10,108 nt of DNA from a bacterium (GTDB lineage: Bacteria; Vulcanimicrobiota; Xenobia; RGZZ01): the NCBI GenBank assembly GCA_021782195.1, contig JAJXVI010000038.1:1-10108 (forward strand), given 5' to 3'. The notes under the pieces are model-generated. The model was not told the origin of the DNA, did not search any database, and saw only the letters and a program-made list of their open reading frames with translations. Every line of letters starts with the position of its first letter. The first letter of the stretch is position 1. Made by a program: the position numbers and the translations under genes. Positions 1 through 7,371 of this stretch are shown here, in pieces.

Positions 1-39
1 CGGTTGCACACAGGGTACTTGCATGCGCCCGTGTTGTAT

Positions 40-54
40 ATGATTGAGAATCAT
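40..54. promoter_or_regulatory. Perfect dyad upstream of the DUF2231 gene (Fur-box-like)
   Basis: ATGATT-GAG-AATCAT is a perfect inverted repeat with 6-base arms and a 3-base centre, in an A/T-rich island 40 bases before the GTG start at 95. The TGA...GAATCA pattern resembles the core of Fur-type iron boxes, but the arms are closer together than in the usual 7-1-7 arrangement. A weak promoter could overlap it: TTGCAT at 19-24 and TATGAT at 39-44 with a short 14-base spacer. Operator function is inferred. Confidence 0.28.
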
Positions 55-80
55 CCATCGCAACCCAGAGCTTCATCCTC

Positions 81-86
81 AGGAGG
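81..86 (+). promoter_or_regulatory. Shine-Dalgarno AGGAGG that sets the start of the DUF2231 gene
   Basis: A full AGGAGG lies 8 bases before GTG at 95. An in-frame TTG at 44 would add 17 residues, but it has no comparable ribosome site and overlaps the dyad at 40-54. The GTG at 95 is therefore preferred. Confidence 0.8.
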
Positions 87-94
87 AGATCGAC

Positions 95-658
95 GTGCCC
101 AACAAGAGGGTTGAACTGATTGCCGAGCAGCAGTGGCTGGACACCGTCGGAGAGCGCATTCAAGAGCGAATGCACGCAGTCTATGACAGCACTCCCACCG
201 GACGAAAAGCAAAATCCATTCTTCAGGGGCACTGGCTGGGGCACCCACTCCACGCAGCATTGAGTGATGTTCCTCTGGGTGCTTGGACCGTCGCCCTCGC
301 GCTCGACGCATGCGAGATGACCACAGGCCTTCGTCCCATGGGCGTAGGCGCCGACGCAGCCGTCAACCTCGGACTCCTGGGAGCCGCTGCGTCCGCAGTC
401 ACAGGCTGGGCCGACTGGAGTGAAACCGACGGACGCGCGCGTCGCATCGGTCTGGCGCACGGCCTGCTCGGCATCGCCTCGATTGCCTGCTTTGCCGCCT
501 CTTCGCTGGCCAGAAACAAGAACTCCCGACGGCTGGGACGCGGCCTTTCTCTCATGGGCTATGCGGCAGCGATCGTGAGTGGCTCTCTTGGCGGGCATCT
601 GGTCTTTGGCGAGGGAGTCGGCGTCGCCACTTCTTCCTCCGACCCTGCCCTCAAGTAA
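95..658 (+). CDS. DUF2231 family integral membrane protein
   Basis: The predicted product is 187 residues. After a soluble, charged N-terminal segment (about 1-45) comes GHPLHAALSDVPLGAWT (about 49-65), the hallmark start of the DUF2231 (PF09990) membrane domain. Four hydrophobic segments follow at about 58-72, 87-106, 118-138 and 152-170, ending in GGHLVFGEGVGV, which matches the usual end of this domain. The family has no settled biochemical role. Some members are fused to Rieske-type domains or sit near respiratory or haem-related genes, but no such domain is seen here. The conserved histidines at 50, 53 and 168 could bind a metal or haem (inference). GTG at 95 is chosen for its AGGAGG site. 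It stands 164 bases before the next gene and looks like its own unit. Family assignment is solid; function is unknown. Confidence 0.88.
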   Translation: MPNKRVELIAEQQWLDTVGERIQERMHAVYDSTPTGRKAKSILQGHWLGHPLHAALSDVPLGAWTVALALDACEMTTGLRPMGVGADAAVNLGLLGAAASAVTGWADWSETDGRARRIGLAHGLLGIASIACFAASSLARNKNSRRLGRGLSLMGYAAAIVSGSLGGHLVFGEGVGVATSSSDPALK

Positions 659-822
659 GAAAACCCGGTACAACTCCTTTACGGGTCGAGCCGACGCGCG
701 ATACGGAAACAGAAAGTGCGCAATGGCAAGTAACGAAGCAGCACCTGCCGAATCCAAGACAGGGAGGATATCCTGTGCGTGGTGGCGCAGGATGAAGCTG
801 CAAAGGAGTCTCTGCCCCTGAT
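659..822. other. Intergenic region before the transport operon
   Basis: No gene is convincing in these 164 bases. They should hold the promoter for the transporter operon, but I see no clear -35/-10 pair. A perfect 10-base palindrome, AGGATATCCT, lies at 765-774. A good Shine-Dalgarno, AAAGGAG, lies at 802-808, though 14 bases from the ATG at 823, which is longer than usual. No hairpin with a T-run follows the TAA at 656-658. Confidence 0.4.
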
Positions 823-1785
823 ATGCGTGCGCGTGCCTGCAACTTCCGCAACCTGCTCCGCCCCAACCACGCCTTGCCGCAGTTGCCGCAACAGGCGCCG
901 GCGCAATGCCTGCCTCGGCCTATCGTGCGTGTGGCCTGCTTCCTGCTTGGCGTGGTAGCCTGCCTGACCCTGCCCGGCATCATGCGGCCTGCTCGCTCCC
1001 TGCCGACGCTCAGTCCAAAAAATCTTGCCATTCTCATTGTCAGCGACTCGAGCTCCCTGGCCCAGCGACGCAAGGAAAACCAGATCGTAGAACTCATCCA
1101 CCGCGGCCTGGATGACCAGGGGCTCCCTCACTCGCTGCTCCCGATCCTGGTCTACCACATGAACAAGCCGGCGGAACGTGCCTACTGCATTCACACGCTC
1201 CATATCCGCCCGAGCGATCTGGTCTTTGTCGGTCTCGCGGAACAGCGCGGCGACGTGGTACGGAGCGTCATTCTGCGCGAAACCAACGTCCACGATCCCG
1301 CCGCGGCGGTCGCCAGCCTGCTCGACAAAGCCATCGCCCTCATCACAGGCTCGCACAGTCCTACGAGCAACTCCAGTCCGTCTTCTCCGATAACGCCCAT
1401 GGGAACGCCAACCGTGCCGCCGTCGCCCGACTACAACTCGCCCCAGGGAACGCACGGCCCCCACATCGTGACCGCAGAGATGTGCCATGGCGTCACGAAC
1501 GGCGGAGACCCCGTGCGCCGCGGGTCCTCGTTCACGCCGCGTGAAACGTTCTACGTCGCCTTCGACGTTTCCGGTCTTCACCAGGGCACCTTGATCACGG
1601 CCCAGTGGTACTACGGAGCAACGCTCATCCGCAACGGCCGAATTGTCTCAAACCGAATTGGCTCCTCCCAGGGATGGTTCTCCCTGTCCCCCGCAACATA
1701 CTGGCGTACGGGCATGTATCGCGTGCTGATCTTCGTCGATGGGGTACAGCAGGCCACGCAGTACTTCCGCGTCACGAACGAGTGA
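823..1785 (+). CDS. Unrecognised two-domain exported or membrane-anchored protein at head of ABC importer operon
   Basis: The product is 320 residues and I do not recognise its family. A basic N-terminus is followed by one hydrophobic stretch (about 35-52). It could be a signal anchor, or an atypical lipoprotein signal, since VVAC at 44-47 fits a lipobox but lies unusually far in. Residues about 66-177 look like a compact alpha/beta domain: strands at LAILIVSD, LLPILVYHM and DLVFVGLAE alternate with helices. A Ser/Pro/Thr-rich linker follows (about 178-209). Residues about 212-318 look like a beta-sandwich, with aromatic strands such as AQWYYGATLI and MYRVLIFVDG, compatible with an Ig-like fold. 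Its TGA overlaps the binding-protein start by four bases (GTGA), so the two are probably co-translated. An accessory or sensory role outside the membrane is inferred only. The start is less certain because the Shine-Dalgarno is 14 bases away. Confidence 0.75.
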   Translation: MRARACNFRNLLRPNHALPQLPQQAPAQCLPRPIVRVACFLLGVVACLTLPGIMRPARSLPTLSPKNLAILIVSDSSSLAQRRKENQIVELIHRGLDDQGLPHSLLPILVYHMNKPAERAYCIHTLHIRPSDLVFVGLAEQRGDVVRSVILRETNVHDPAAAVASLLDKAIALITGSHSPTSNSSPSSPITPMGTPTVPPSPDYNSPQGTHGPHIVTAEMCHGVTNGGDPVRRGSSFTPRETFYVAFDVSGLHQGTLITAQWYYGATLIRNGRIVSNRIGSSQGWFSLSPATYWRTGMYRVLIFVDGVQQATQYFRVTNE

Positions 1786-3353
1786 AACGCCGCACCCTTC
1801 TGCTGTTCTGTCTTGTGGTCGCCCTCGGGGCGGCCACAGGATGCCGCAGTCGCGGACCGTCGCCCAACCTGACTGGAAATGCGCGCCACGTTCTCGTGGT
1901 CGCAGCAAGCATCGACGCGTTGTCGCTTGATCCGGCCGTCGCGTACGAGTTCGTCTCGTCAAACGTCGTGATGAACATGTACCAGACGCTGATCCGCTAC
2001 GACGGCAACGATTTCACGAAACCCCTGCCCTGCCTCGCCGACCGATGGAAGATCAGCAGGAACGGCCTCCGATACACCTTCCATCTTCGCCGCGGATTGC
2101 GCTTCGCATCGGGTGCCCCGCTTGACGCGGCAGCCGTGAAGTTCTCCCTGGACCGTTGCCTGACCATGAAAGCAGGACCCTCCGGAATCCTCTCAGAGAA
2201 TCTCGCCCCAGACCGCATCCACGTCATCAACGCGCGGACCGTGCAGATGCAACTGCTACACCCCTCCTCCTATTTTCTCTGCACCCTGTTCAATCCGGCG
2301 GCAGCCATCGTCGACCCGAGCGTGGTCAAGCTTCACCCCGAGAACTGGATGTCGGATCATTCCGCGGGATCCGGCCCGTTCGTCCTCCAGCGATGGGAGC
2401 GCGACAGCGACATCGTCCTGGTACGCAACGAGCACTACTGGGGGCCCAGGCCCCCCCTCCGGCGCGTTATCATCAAAGATGTGCGTGAGTCCGGACTCCA
2501 GCAGATGATGCTTGAACGCGGCGACGTCGACATGGCGCTCGACCTGACCCCGCTTCAAATCAGCGAGGCGCAGGCTGCATGCCCGCGCGTGCGCGTGGTG
2601 GAGGGACCGTTCCTGCGCCTCTTCTATCTCGGCATGAACGTCACAAAAGCCCCGTTCCGCGATGTGCGGGTGCGCCAGGCCATACGGGCAGCCATCGACT
2701 ACCGGGGCCTCGTGAAGTACATGGCACGCGGGCACGCAATCGCATTGCAGGGTCCGATCATCAAGGGGCTACTCGGCTACGACCCGCACCTGGGCGTCGT
2801 CAAGCACAATCCGAAACTCGCTCGCGCCCTGCTGGCAGCCGCGGGCTATCCCCACGGTTTCGACACCACGCTCTACTCGAGCAGCGGCTCCACGCCGTTC
2901 GGGCCCTCGCGTGAGGAAGTCTGTGAGAAACTGCAGTCGGACCTGGGAAAGGTCGGAATTCGCGTTCACCTGAAAATGCTGCTGGGCAGCGCCTATCTCG
3001 ACCTGTACCGCCATCGCAAGACCGACCTGAACATGGGGGACTGGGGCGCCGACTATCCCGACCCCTTCAACTTCGCCCAGCCGTTCGGTCGATCGGACGG
3101 AGCCCTGGCCACGCGGGTCGGCTTCTCCGACCCAAGACTTGACCGACTCATCGACCTGGCCGGACGTGAACTGCGCCCGGACCTCCGCCGCAAACTGTAC
3201 ATCCGAATTCAGCGGCGCCTGATGAAAATCGGACCGTGGGCCATTCTCCTGCAGCCCACGCGGGAACTCCCGATACGCGCAGAAGTGCACGGCTACCGCT
3301 ACAACGCGATGTCGCCCATGGACTACGGCCACGTACGGAAGGGACAACCGTGA
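1782..3353 (+). CDS. Peptide ABC transporter substrate-binding lipoprotein (SBP family 5, OppA/DppA-like)
   Basis: The product is 523 residues, typical for SBP_bac_5 (PF00496). It captures the substrate outside the membrane and hands it to the two permeases encoded next. The N-terminus has KRR, a hydrophobic core and AATG-C21, a lipoprotein signal with the cysteine at 21 as lipid anchor. Family signatures include YTFHLRRGLRFASGAPLDAA (about 98-117), AGSGPFVLQRW (195-205), VRQAIRAAIDY (297-307) and WGADYPDPFNF (421-431). The GTG at 1782 is chosen because it begins the lipoprotein signal exactly and overlaps the previous stop as GTGA. The same frame is open back to 1605, but that stretch lies inside the upstream gene and lacks signal-peptide character. 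There is no good Shine-Dalgarno, so translation probably depends on coupling. The substrate could be di-/oligopeptides, murein peptides, nickel or sugars; sequence alone does not decide. Confidence 0.93.
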   Translation: MKRRTLLLFCLVVALGAATGCRSRGPSPNLTGNARHVLVVAASIDALSLDPAVAYEFVSSNVVMNMYQTLIRYDGNDFTKPLPCLADRWKISRNGLRYTFHLRRGLRFASGAPLDAAAVKFSLDRCLTMKAGPSGILSENLAPDRIHVINARTVQMQLLHPSSYFLCTLFNPAAAIVDPSVVKLHPENWMSDHSAGSGPFVLQRWERDSDIVLVRNEHYWGPRPPLRRVIIKDVRESGLQQMMLERGDVDMALDLTPLQISEAQAACPRVRVVEGPFLRLFYLGMNVTKAPFRDVRVRQAIRAAIDYRGLVKYMARGHAIALQGPIIKGLLGYDPHLGVVKHNPKLARALLAAAGYPHGFDTTLYSSSGSTPFGPSREEVCEKLQSDLGKVGIRVHLKMLLGSAYLDLYRHRKTDLNMGDWGADYPDPFNFAQPFGRSDGALATRVGFSDPRLDRLIDLAGRELRPDLRRKLYIRIQRRLMKIGPWAILLQPTRELPIRAEVHGYRYNAMSPMDYGHVRKGQP

Positions 3354-4441
3354 CGCAGGAAGGGGGAATGGCGGCAATGCCGAAGGCGCCACGCGTGAGT
3401 GCGCAATGGCGGAATGTGGGCCGCATCGTGGCACGGCGCCTGGGGCTCTCGGTGTTTCTTCTGATCGGCATCACGACGATGACGTTCGTACTCTCGCACG
3501 TCGTGCCAGGCGACCCCGTTGCCACCATGCTTGGCGATCGAGGCACCCCGCGAGAGATCGCCCGGATGCGCTCGCAACTGGGCCTCGACCGCCCCCTGCC
3601 GCTGCAGTACGCCAGCTATCTGTGGAACCTTGCACACCTCCGACTCGGCACGTCCATTCGAACCCGACGCCCGGTCCTCAAGGACCTGGCCGACTACTTC
3701 CCGGCAACCCTGGAACTCTCCACGTGCGCCCTGCTCCTCTCCCTCGCCCTGGGAATCCCTCTTGGCATCGCCTCCGCCCTCCGCCGCGACCGTCCGCTTG
3801 ACCACGCCGCCCGCCTGTTCTCGCTTGGCGGCGTCTCCATGCCCGTGTTCTGGCTTGCCCTCGTACTGCTGGCCCTGTGCTATGGCCGCTGGGACATTCT
3901 TCCCGCCGGAGGCCGGCTCAGCGATTTCACCCTTCCGCCCCCGCACGTGACCGGCCTGCTGCTCGTGGACTCGCTGCTGGCAAACGACTGGGTCGCCTTT
4001 CGCGATGCCGCGTGGCATCTCATTGCCCCCTCCATCTGTCTCGGATACCTGACCACTGCAACCCTGGCCCGCCAGGTCCGTGCCCAGATGCTGGAAGTCC
4101 TCAACCAGGACTACATCCGCATGGCACGCGGCCTGGGACTGTCAGAACCAGTCGTCATCCTCAAGTACGCATTGAAGAACGCGATGCTCCCCGTCATCAC
4201 GGTCATCGGCCTTTCGTACGGCAGTCTGCTGTCCGGCGCGGTCCTCACGGAGACCATTTTTTCGTGGCCCGGCATCGGTCGCTACGCCGTTGGCAGTTCC
4301 ATCAGCCTGGATTTTCCGGCGTTGATGGGCGTCACGCTCCTGATCGCGGTGCTCTACGGAGTGGTAAACCTTTGCGTCGACCTTCTTTACCTCGTGCTCG
4401 ATCCGCGCATTCGCGACGGTGCGGCAAGGGAGATCGAATGA
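3350..4441 (+). CDS. Peptide ABC transporter permease, DppB/OppB-like
   Basis: The product is 363 residues and forms half of the transmembrane channel. After a basic N-terminus, the first membrane helix (about 31-50) leads into HVVPGDP, the hallmark of the DppB/OppB family. Periplasmic signatures LGLDRPLPLQY (77-87) and LRLGTSIRTRRPVL (97-110) follow. Five further hydrophobic segments come next, at about 122-142, 157-177, 227-243, 279-299 and 325-350. The EAA loop that docks the ATPases is at about 254-281 (YIRMARGLGL then KNAMLPVI). TETIFSWPGIGRYA (300-313) is also typical. GTG at 3350 overlaps the previous TGA as GTGA and has a GGAAGGGA site just upstream. ATG at 3368 with AGGA 7 bases before is a good alternative and would shorten the protein by six residues. 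Confidence 0.93.
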   Translation: MTQEGGMAAMPKAPRVSAQWRNVGRIVARRLGLSVFLLIGITTMTFVLSHVVPGDPVATMLGDRGTPREIARMRSQLGLDRPLPLQYASYLWNLAHLRLGTSIRTRRPVLKDLADYFPATLELSTCALLLSLALGIPLGIASALRRDRPLDHAARLFSLGGVSMPVFWLALVLLALCYGRWDILPAGGRLSDFTLPPPHVTGLLLVDSLLANDWVAFRDAAWHLIAPSICLGYLTTATLARQVRAQMLEVLNQDYIRMARGLGLSEPVVILKYALKNAMLPVITVIGLSYGSLLSGAVLTETIFSWPGIGRYAVGSSISLDFPALMGVTLLIAVLYGVVNLCVDLLYLVLDPRIRDGAAREIE

Positions 4442-5385
4442 GCAGGCAGTCAACCCGCCACCCTTCTCCGTCAACAGGCGCATCGAGGAAAGGAACACCG
4501 GGCAAGCCTCGCCCGAGACAGCAACCATCGCGCGTCTGGCAGGGGCTCAAACGCAATCCGCTGAGCGTGGTCGGACTCGTGGTGGTCGTCTTCTTCCTGC
4601 TGCTCGCCGTCGTCGGACCGTACCTCACACCGTACGACCCGACCGCACAGGACCTGCGCGCCGCGCTCCAACCCCCTTCCCGAGCCCATTTCTTCGGCAC
4701 CGACAGCCTGGGATGCGACGTCTTCAGCCGCGTCATCGCCGGCGCACGGTATTCGGTGCCCAGCGGGTTCGTCGTGGTGGCAGCCGCCGTGATCATCGGC
4801 CTCCTGATCGGCTCCGTGGCAGGCTTCGCGGGCGGGTGGACGGACGAGATCCTGATGCGCGTGACCGACCTGTTCCTGGCCTTCCCTTCCCTGATTCTCG
4901 CGATGGCGATTGCTGGCGCCCTGGGTCCGAGCCTCCCGAACGCGCTGGCGGCAATCGCGGTGACGTGGTGGCCCGCCTACGCGCGTCTGGTGCGCGGAGA
5001 GGTCCTGCGCGTCAAGCAGGCCCAGTACGTGGAAGCAGCACGTGCCCTGGGTGTCACTCCCGCCCGCATCCTCTGGGTCCACGTGTTGCCAAACTGCATG
5101 GCACCCGTCGTGGTCGCAGCAACCCTCGACCTGGGCAGCGTCATCCTGACCGCAGCAGGGCTGTCGTTCATCGGCTTTGGAGCGCAACCGCCGGAACCTG
5201 AGTGGGGAGCCATGATCAACGCCGGGCGAGCGTACCTGGGATCGCAAGCCTGGATCATCGCATTTCCGGGACTGGCCGTTCTGACCTGCGTGATGGGCTT
5301 CAACCTGTTCGGGGACGGTTTACGCGACGCGCTCGATCCCCGCAGCGTCCGCAACCAGGGCTCGTCCGCGAGCAAGAACGCATGA
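4438..5385 (+). CDS. Peptide ABC transporter permease, DppC/OppC-like
   Basis: The product is 315 residues, the second channel subunit. A basic, Ser/Pro-rich cytoplasmic N-terminus of about 38 residues precedes KRNPLSVVGLVVVVFFLLL, which fits the OppC N-terminal helix (OppC_N, PF12911). AHFFGTDSLGCDVFSRVIAG (83-102) is the family signature (HxxGTDxxGRDxxSR), here with Cys in place of the usual Arg at 93. Further membrane helices are at about 108-131, 145-164, 168-180, 221-243 and 272-292. The EAA loop is at about 199-219 (EAARALGVTPARILWVHVLPN), ending LPN as expected. The ATG at 4438 overlaps the previous stop as ATGA and has AAGGGAG 5 bases upstream. The low-complexity N-terminus is the only unusual part. 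Confidence 0.93.
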   Translation: MSRQSTRHPSPSTGASRKGTPGKPRPRQQPSRVWQGLKRNPLSVVGLVVVVFFLLLAVVGPYLTPYDPTAQDLRAALQPPSRAHFFGTDSLGCDVFSRVIAGARYSVPSGFVVVAAAVIIGLLIGSVAGFAGGWTDEILMRVTDLFLAFPSLILAMAIAGALGPSLPNALAAIAVTWWPAYARLVRGEVLRVKQAQYVEAARALGVTPARILWVHVLPNCMAPVVVAATLDLGSVILTAAGLSFIGFGAQPPEPEWGAMINAGRAYLGSQAWIIAFPGLAVLTCVMGFNLFGDGLRDALDPRSVRNQGSSASKNA

Positions 5386-6440
5386 GCACCCTTCTCGAGG
5401 TACGTGGCCTGAACGTATCGTTCGACGCAGTTCGCGTGGTGCACGACATCGATCTCACGTTGGAGCGTGGAGAGACCCTCGGCATCGTGGGGGAGACGGG
5501 AAGCGGAAAGTCGGTGTCTTCCTCCGCATTGATGGGACTGCTCCCCGTGCCGCCCGCTCGGGTGCGCGCGGCCACGTTGTCCTTTGACGGTCGCTCGCTC
5601 CTGCGCGGGAACGAACTGGATTTGCGCGCGGTCGGCCGCGAGCGCGGTCGCGGCATGGCGATGATCTTTCAGGACCCGTCAAGCGCATTGAATCCCCTGT
5701 TCACGATTGGCGACGTATTGATGGCCGTCATACGACGCCACCGTAAGTTACGTGGAACTGCCCTCCGCACGTGCGCCGTCGAACTGCTCGAGGCGGTCGG
5801 CCTCCCTTCCCCGTCACACATCCTTGACAGCTACCCCCACCAGTTGAGCGGAGGCATGAAACAGCGCACAGCCATCGCGATGACCCTCGCGGCGAAGCCG
5901 TCGCTCCTCATCGCGGACGAACCCACCACTGCACTCGACGCCACGGTGGCCACCCAGGTACTGGCGCTCCTCGCCGATCTGCAACGAGAAAGTGGCGTGG
6001 CCATGCTGTTCATCAGTCACGACCTGGGCGTGGTTTCCCGCGTCTGTTCGAGGGTCGCGGTGATGTATGCGGGTCGCATCGTCGAGGAAGCACCGGTAGA
6101 TACCCTGTTTCGCGCACCCTCCCATCCCTACACGCGCGGACTGTTCGCGGCGCGTCCCCACCTGCGCCTCCCCTCGATGCTGGGAGAACGCAGGGTTGAA
6201 CACCACGAACGCAGGGCACTCCTGGCCATCCCCGGATCCGTCCCCACGCCGGCACAGCTCCCGGCAGGCTGTGCCTTTCATCCGCGCTGCTACCACGCCA
6301 CCGCAGACTGCAATGCGCGTGTGCCCGTCCTGGAAACGCTTCCAACGCCACCCCAGGCCCTCACGGGGCACAGTGAACTGCACCCGGCACGGGTCGCGTG
6401 CTTTCATCCGGTGCTCAACGCGCCACCCCAGGGTGACTGA
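5382..6440 (+). CDS. Peptide ABC transporter ATPase, DppD/OppD-like
   Basis: The product is 352 residues. It binds the permeases from the cytoplasm and powers uptake. Walker A is GETGSGKS (37-44), the Q-loop glutamine is in IFQDPSSALNP (Q97), the ABC signature is LSGGMKQR (155-162), Walker B is LLIADEPT (175-182), and the switch histidine is H213 in ISHD. The nucleotide site is therefore complete. The C-terminal oligopeptide extension (Oligo_HPY type, PF08352) follows from HPYTRGL (248-254), with IPGSVPTP and GCAFHPRC. Cysteines at 297, 303, 310 and 340 match the pattern that binds a [4Fe-4S] cluster in DppD-type subunits of known structure. Cluster binding here is inferred. ATG at 5382 overlaps the previous stop as ATGA and lacks a clear Shine-Dalgarno, so coupling is likely. 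Confidence 0.94.
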   Translation: MSTLLEVRGLNVSFDAVRVVHDIDLTLERGETLGIVGETGSGKSVSSSALMGLLPVPPARVRAATLSFDGRSLLRGNELDLRAVGRERGRGMAMIFQDPSSALNPLFTIGDVLMAVIRRHRKLRGTALRTCAVELLEAVGLPSPSHILDSYPHQLSGGMKQRTAIAMTLAAKPSLLIADEPTTALDATVATQVLALLADLQRESGVAMLFISHDLGVVSRVCSRVAVMYAGRIVEEAPVDTLFRAPSHPYTRGLFAARPHLRLPSMLGERRVEHHERRALLAIPGSVPTPAQLPAGCAFHPRCYHATADCNARVPVLETLPTPPQALTGHSELHPARVACFHPVLNAPPQGD

Positions 6441-6467
6441 TCCACCCGCAGTGCGAAGGAGATTGAC

Positions 6468-7226
6468 GTGCCGCCTCTGCTCGAAGTCCGCAACCTGTGC
6501 TTTCGCCATCCTCACAGCGTACGCCCCACCGTTGATGACGTCAGTCTGGAGGTGGAGAGCGGTCGCACCTTTGCACTTGTCGGAGAATCGGGGTCGGGCA
6601 AGTCAACCTTGCTTCGTCTTGTGATGGGTCTGCTGGACCCGATTGGCGGTGAAATCCACTTCGCGAAACGGCGTGTCGACAAGATGACGCCGGTCGAGCG
6701 ACGTCCGCTCAGGGCCGAAATGGCGATGGTCTTCCAGGACCCGGCGGCGTCTCTCAATCCGCGACGCACCGTCTTTCAGGCACTCTCCGAGCCGTTTGAA
6801 GTGCACCGTGAGAATACTCCCCGAAGTCAGATCGAGGAGGAGGCCGTGCACCTGCTCGAAACCGTCGGATTGCACGCCGATCATCTGGTTCGCTTTCCGC
6901 ACGAACTCAGCGGTGGTCAGCGACAGCGCGTCTCCATCGCCCGCGCACTGGCCCTTCGTCCAAAGCTCCTGTTGCTTGACGAGCCTACATCGGCACTTGA
7001 CGTGTCGGTGCAGGCACAGGTGCTGAACCTGCTCGTGGAACTGCAGCGAAGCTTGAGTCTCGCCTACCTGTTCGTCAGTCACGACCTGGCCGTCGTGGCG
7101 CACATTGCCGACACCATCGGCGTGATGCAGGCCGGTCGACTGGTGGAGAGCGCTCCCACCCGAGCCTTGCTGGCCGAACCTCGCACCGATTACACGCGTG
7201 ACCTGTTGAACGCTTTCTGCGCGTAA
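6468..7226 (+). CDS. Peptide ABC transporter ATPase, short DppF/OppF-like
   Basis: The product is 252 residues and is the second ATPase, expected to pair with the DppD-like subunit. All core motifs are present: Walker A GESGSGKST (39-47), Q-loop MVFQDPAASLNPR (Q90), signature LSGGQRQR (147-154), Walker B LLLLDEPT (167-174) and switch H205 in VSHD. It stops soon after the core, at YTRDLLNAFCA, and lacks the Cys-rich Oligo_HPY tail that makes DppF/OppF about 310-330 residues long. In length it resembles NikE-like or phosphonate-type short subunits. GTG at 6468 has AAGGAG at 6456-6461, 6 bases away. The gap from the previous gene is 27 bases, so this is the only transporter gene in the chain without a stop-start overlap. 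The final codons and stop are echoed downstream as a repeat (7270-7296). Confidence 0.93.
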   Translation: MPPLLEVRNLCFRHPHSVRPTVDDVSLEVESGRTFALVGESGSGKSTLLRLVMGLLDPIGGEIHFAKRRVDKMTPVERRPLRAEMAMVFQDPAASLNPRRTVFQALSEPFEVHRENTPRSQIEEEAVHLLETVGLHADHLVRFPHELSGGQRQRVSIARALALRPKLLLLDEPTSALDVSVQAQVLNLLVELQRSLSLAYLFVSHDLAVVAHIADTIGVMQAGRLVESAPTRALLAEPRTDYTRDLLNAFCA

Positions 7227-7236
7227 GGGGGGCACG
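7208..7236. repeat. Direct repeat, copy 1 (covers 3' end of the ATPase gene)
   Basis: This 29-base stretch begins GAACGCTTTCTGCGCGTA, then A, six G and CACG. It includes the last codons and TAA stop of the short ATPase gene. A 27-base copy that differs only by one fewer A and one fewer G starts 62 bases later. Confidence 0.85.
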
Positions 7237-7269
7237 GGAAGCACGGGGATTGCTCCTGGCTGCGAGCAC

Positions 7270-7296
7270 GAACGCTTTCTGCGCGTAGGGGGCACG
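7270..7296. repeat. Direct repeat, copy 2 (non-coding copy of the ATPase 3' end)
   Basis: This 27-base stretch begins GAACGCTTTCTGCGCGTA and ends in five G and CACG. It matches copy 1 (7208-7236) apart from two single-base length differences. It lies downstream of the stop codon and codes for nothing visible. Looser relatives (CGCAC-TTGCGCGCGAGGGT around 7381-7399 and GAACGCGGTGCGCGCGAGGG around 7441-7460) suggest a degenerate repeat family, but those matches are weak. Confidence 0.8.
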
Positions 7297-7336
7297 ATAC
7301 CCTGCGTCTTCACAGGGAGCGCACCGCAGGGGCGGG

Positions 7337-7371
7337 GCAGGCAACGTCTCGTTTCAGGCGACGCAACCTGC
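7337..7371. terminator. Imperfect hairpin between converging genes, possible bidirectional terminator
   Basis: Arms 7337-7348 and 7360-7371 pair as five G/C-rich base pairs, a 3x3 internal mismatch and four more pairs, closing an 11-base loop. Location between two converging genes is the main argument. There is no T-run on either side, so an intrinsic terminator is doubtful. Confidence 0.22.

Noticed and set aside
679..1581. 300-codon open frame on the minus strand opposite the unknown protein gene
   Set aside because: It is Arg/His-rich with no domain-like pattern. The + strand reading has a membrane segment, coherent strands and stop-start coupling to the next gene.
1605..1781. Longer N-terminus for the binding protein
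   Set aside because: The extra 59 residues overlap the upstream gene and would bury the lipoprotein signal that starts exactly at GTG 1782.
2451..2457. Run of seven C in the binding-protein gene as a phase-variable tract
   Set aside because: The frame is intact across it and Gly/Pro codons explain the run. There is no sign of switching.
4419..5201. 260-codon + strand open frame overlapping the second permease
   Set aside because: It is Arg/Pro-rich and has no membrane segments, while the real permease frame is complete.
5814..6515. 233-codon minus-strand open frame opposite the first ATPase
   Set aside because: The + strand carries every ABC ATPase motif. This frame has none.
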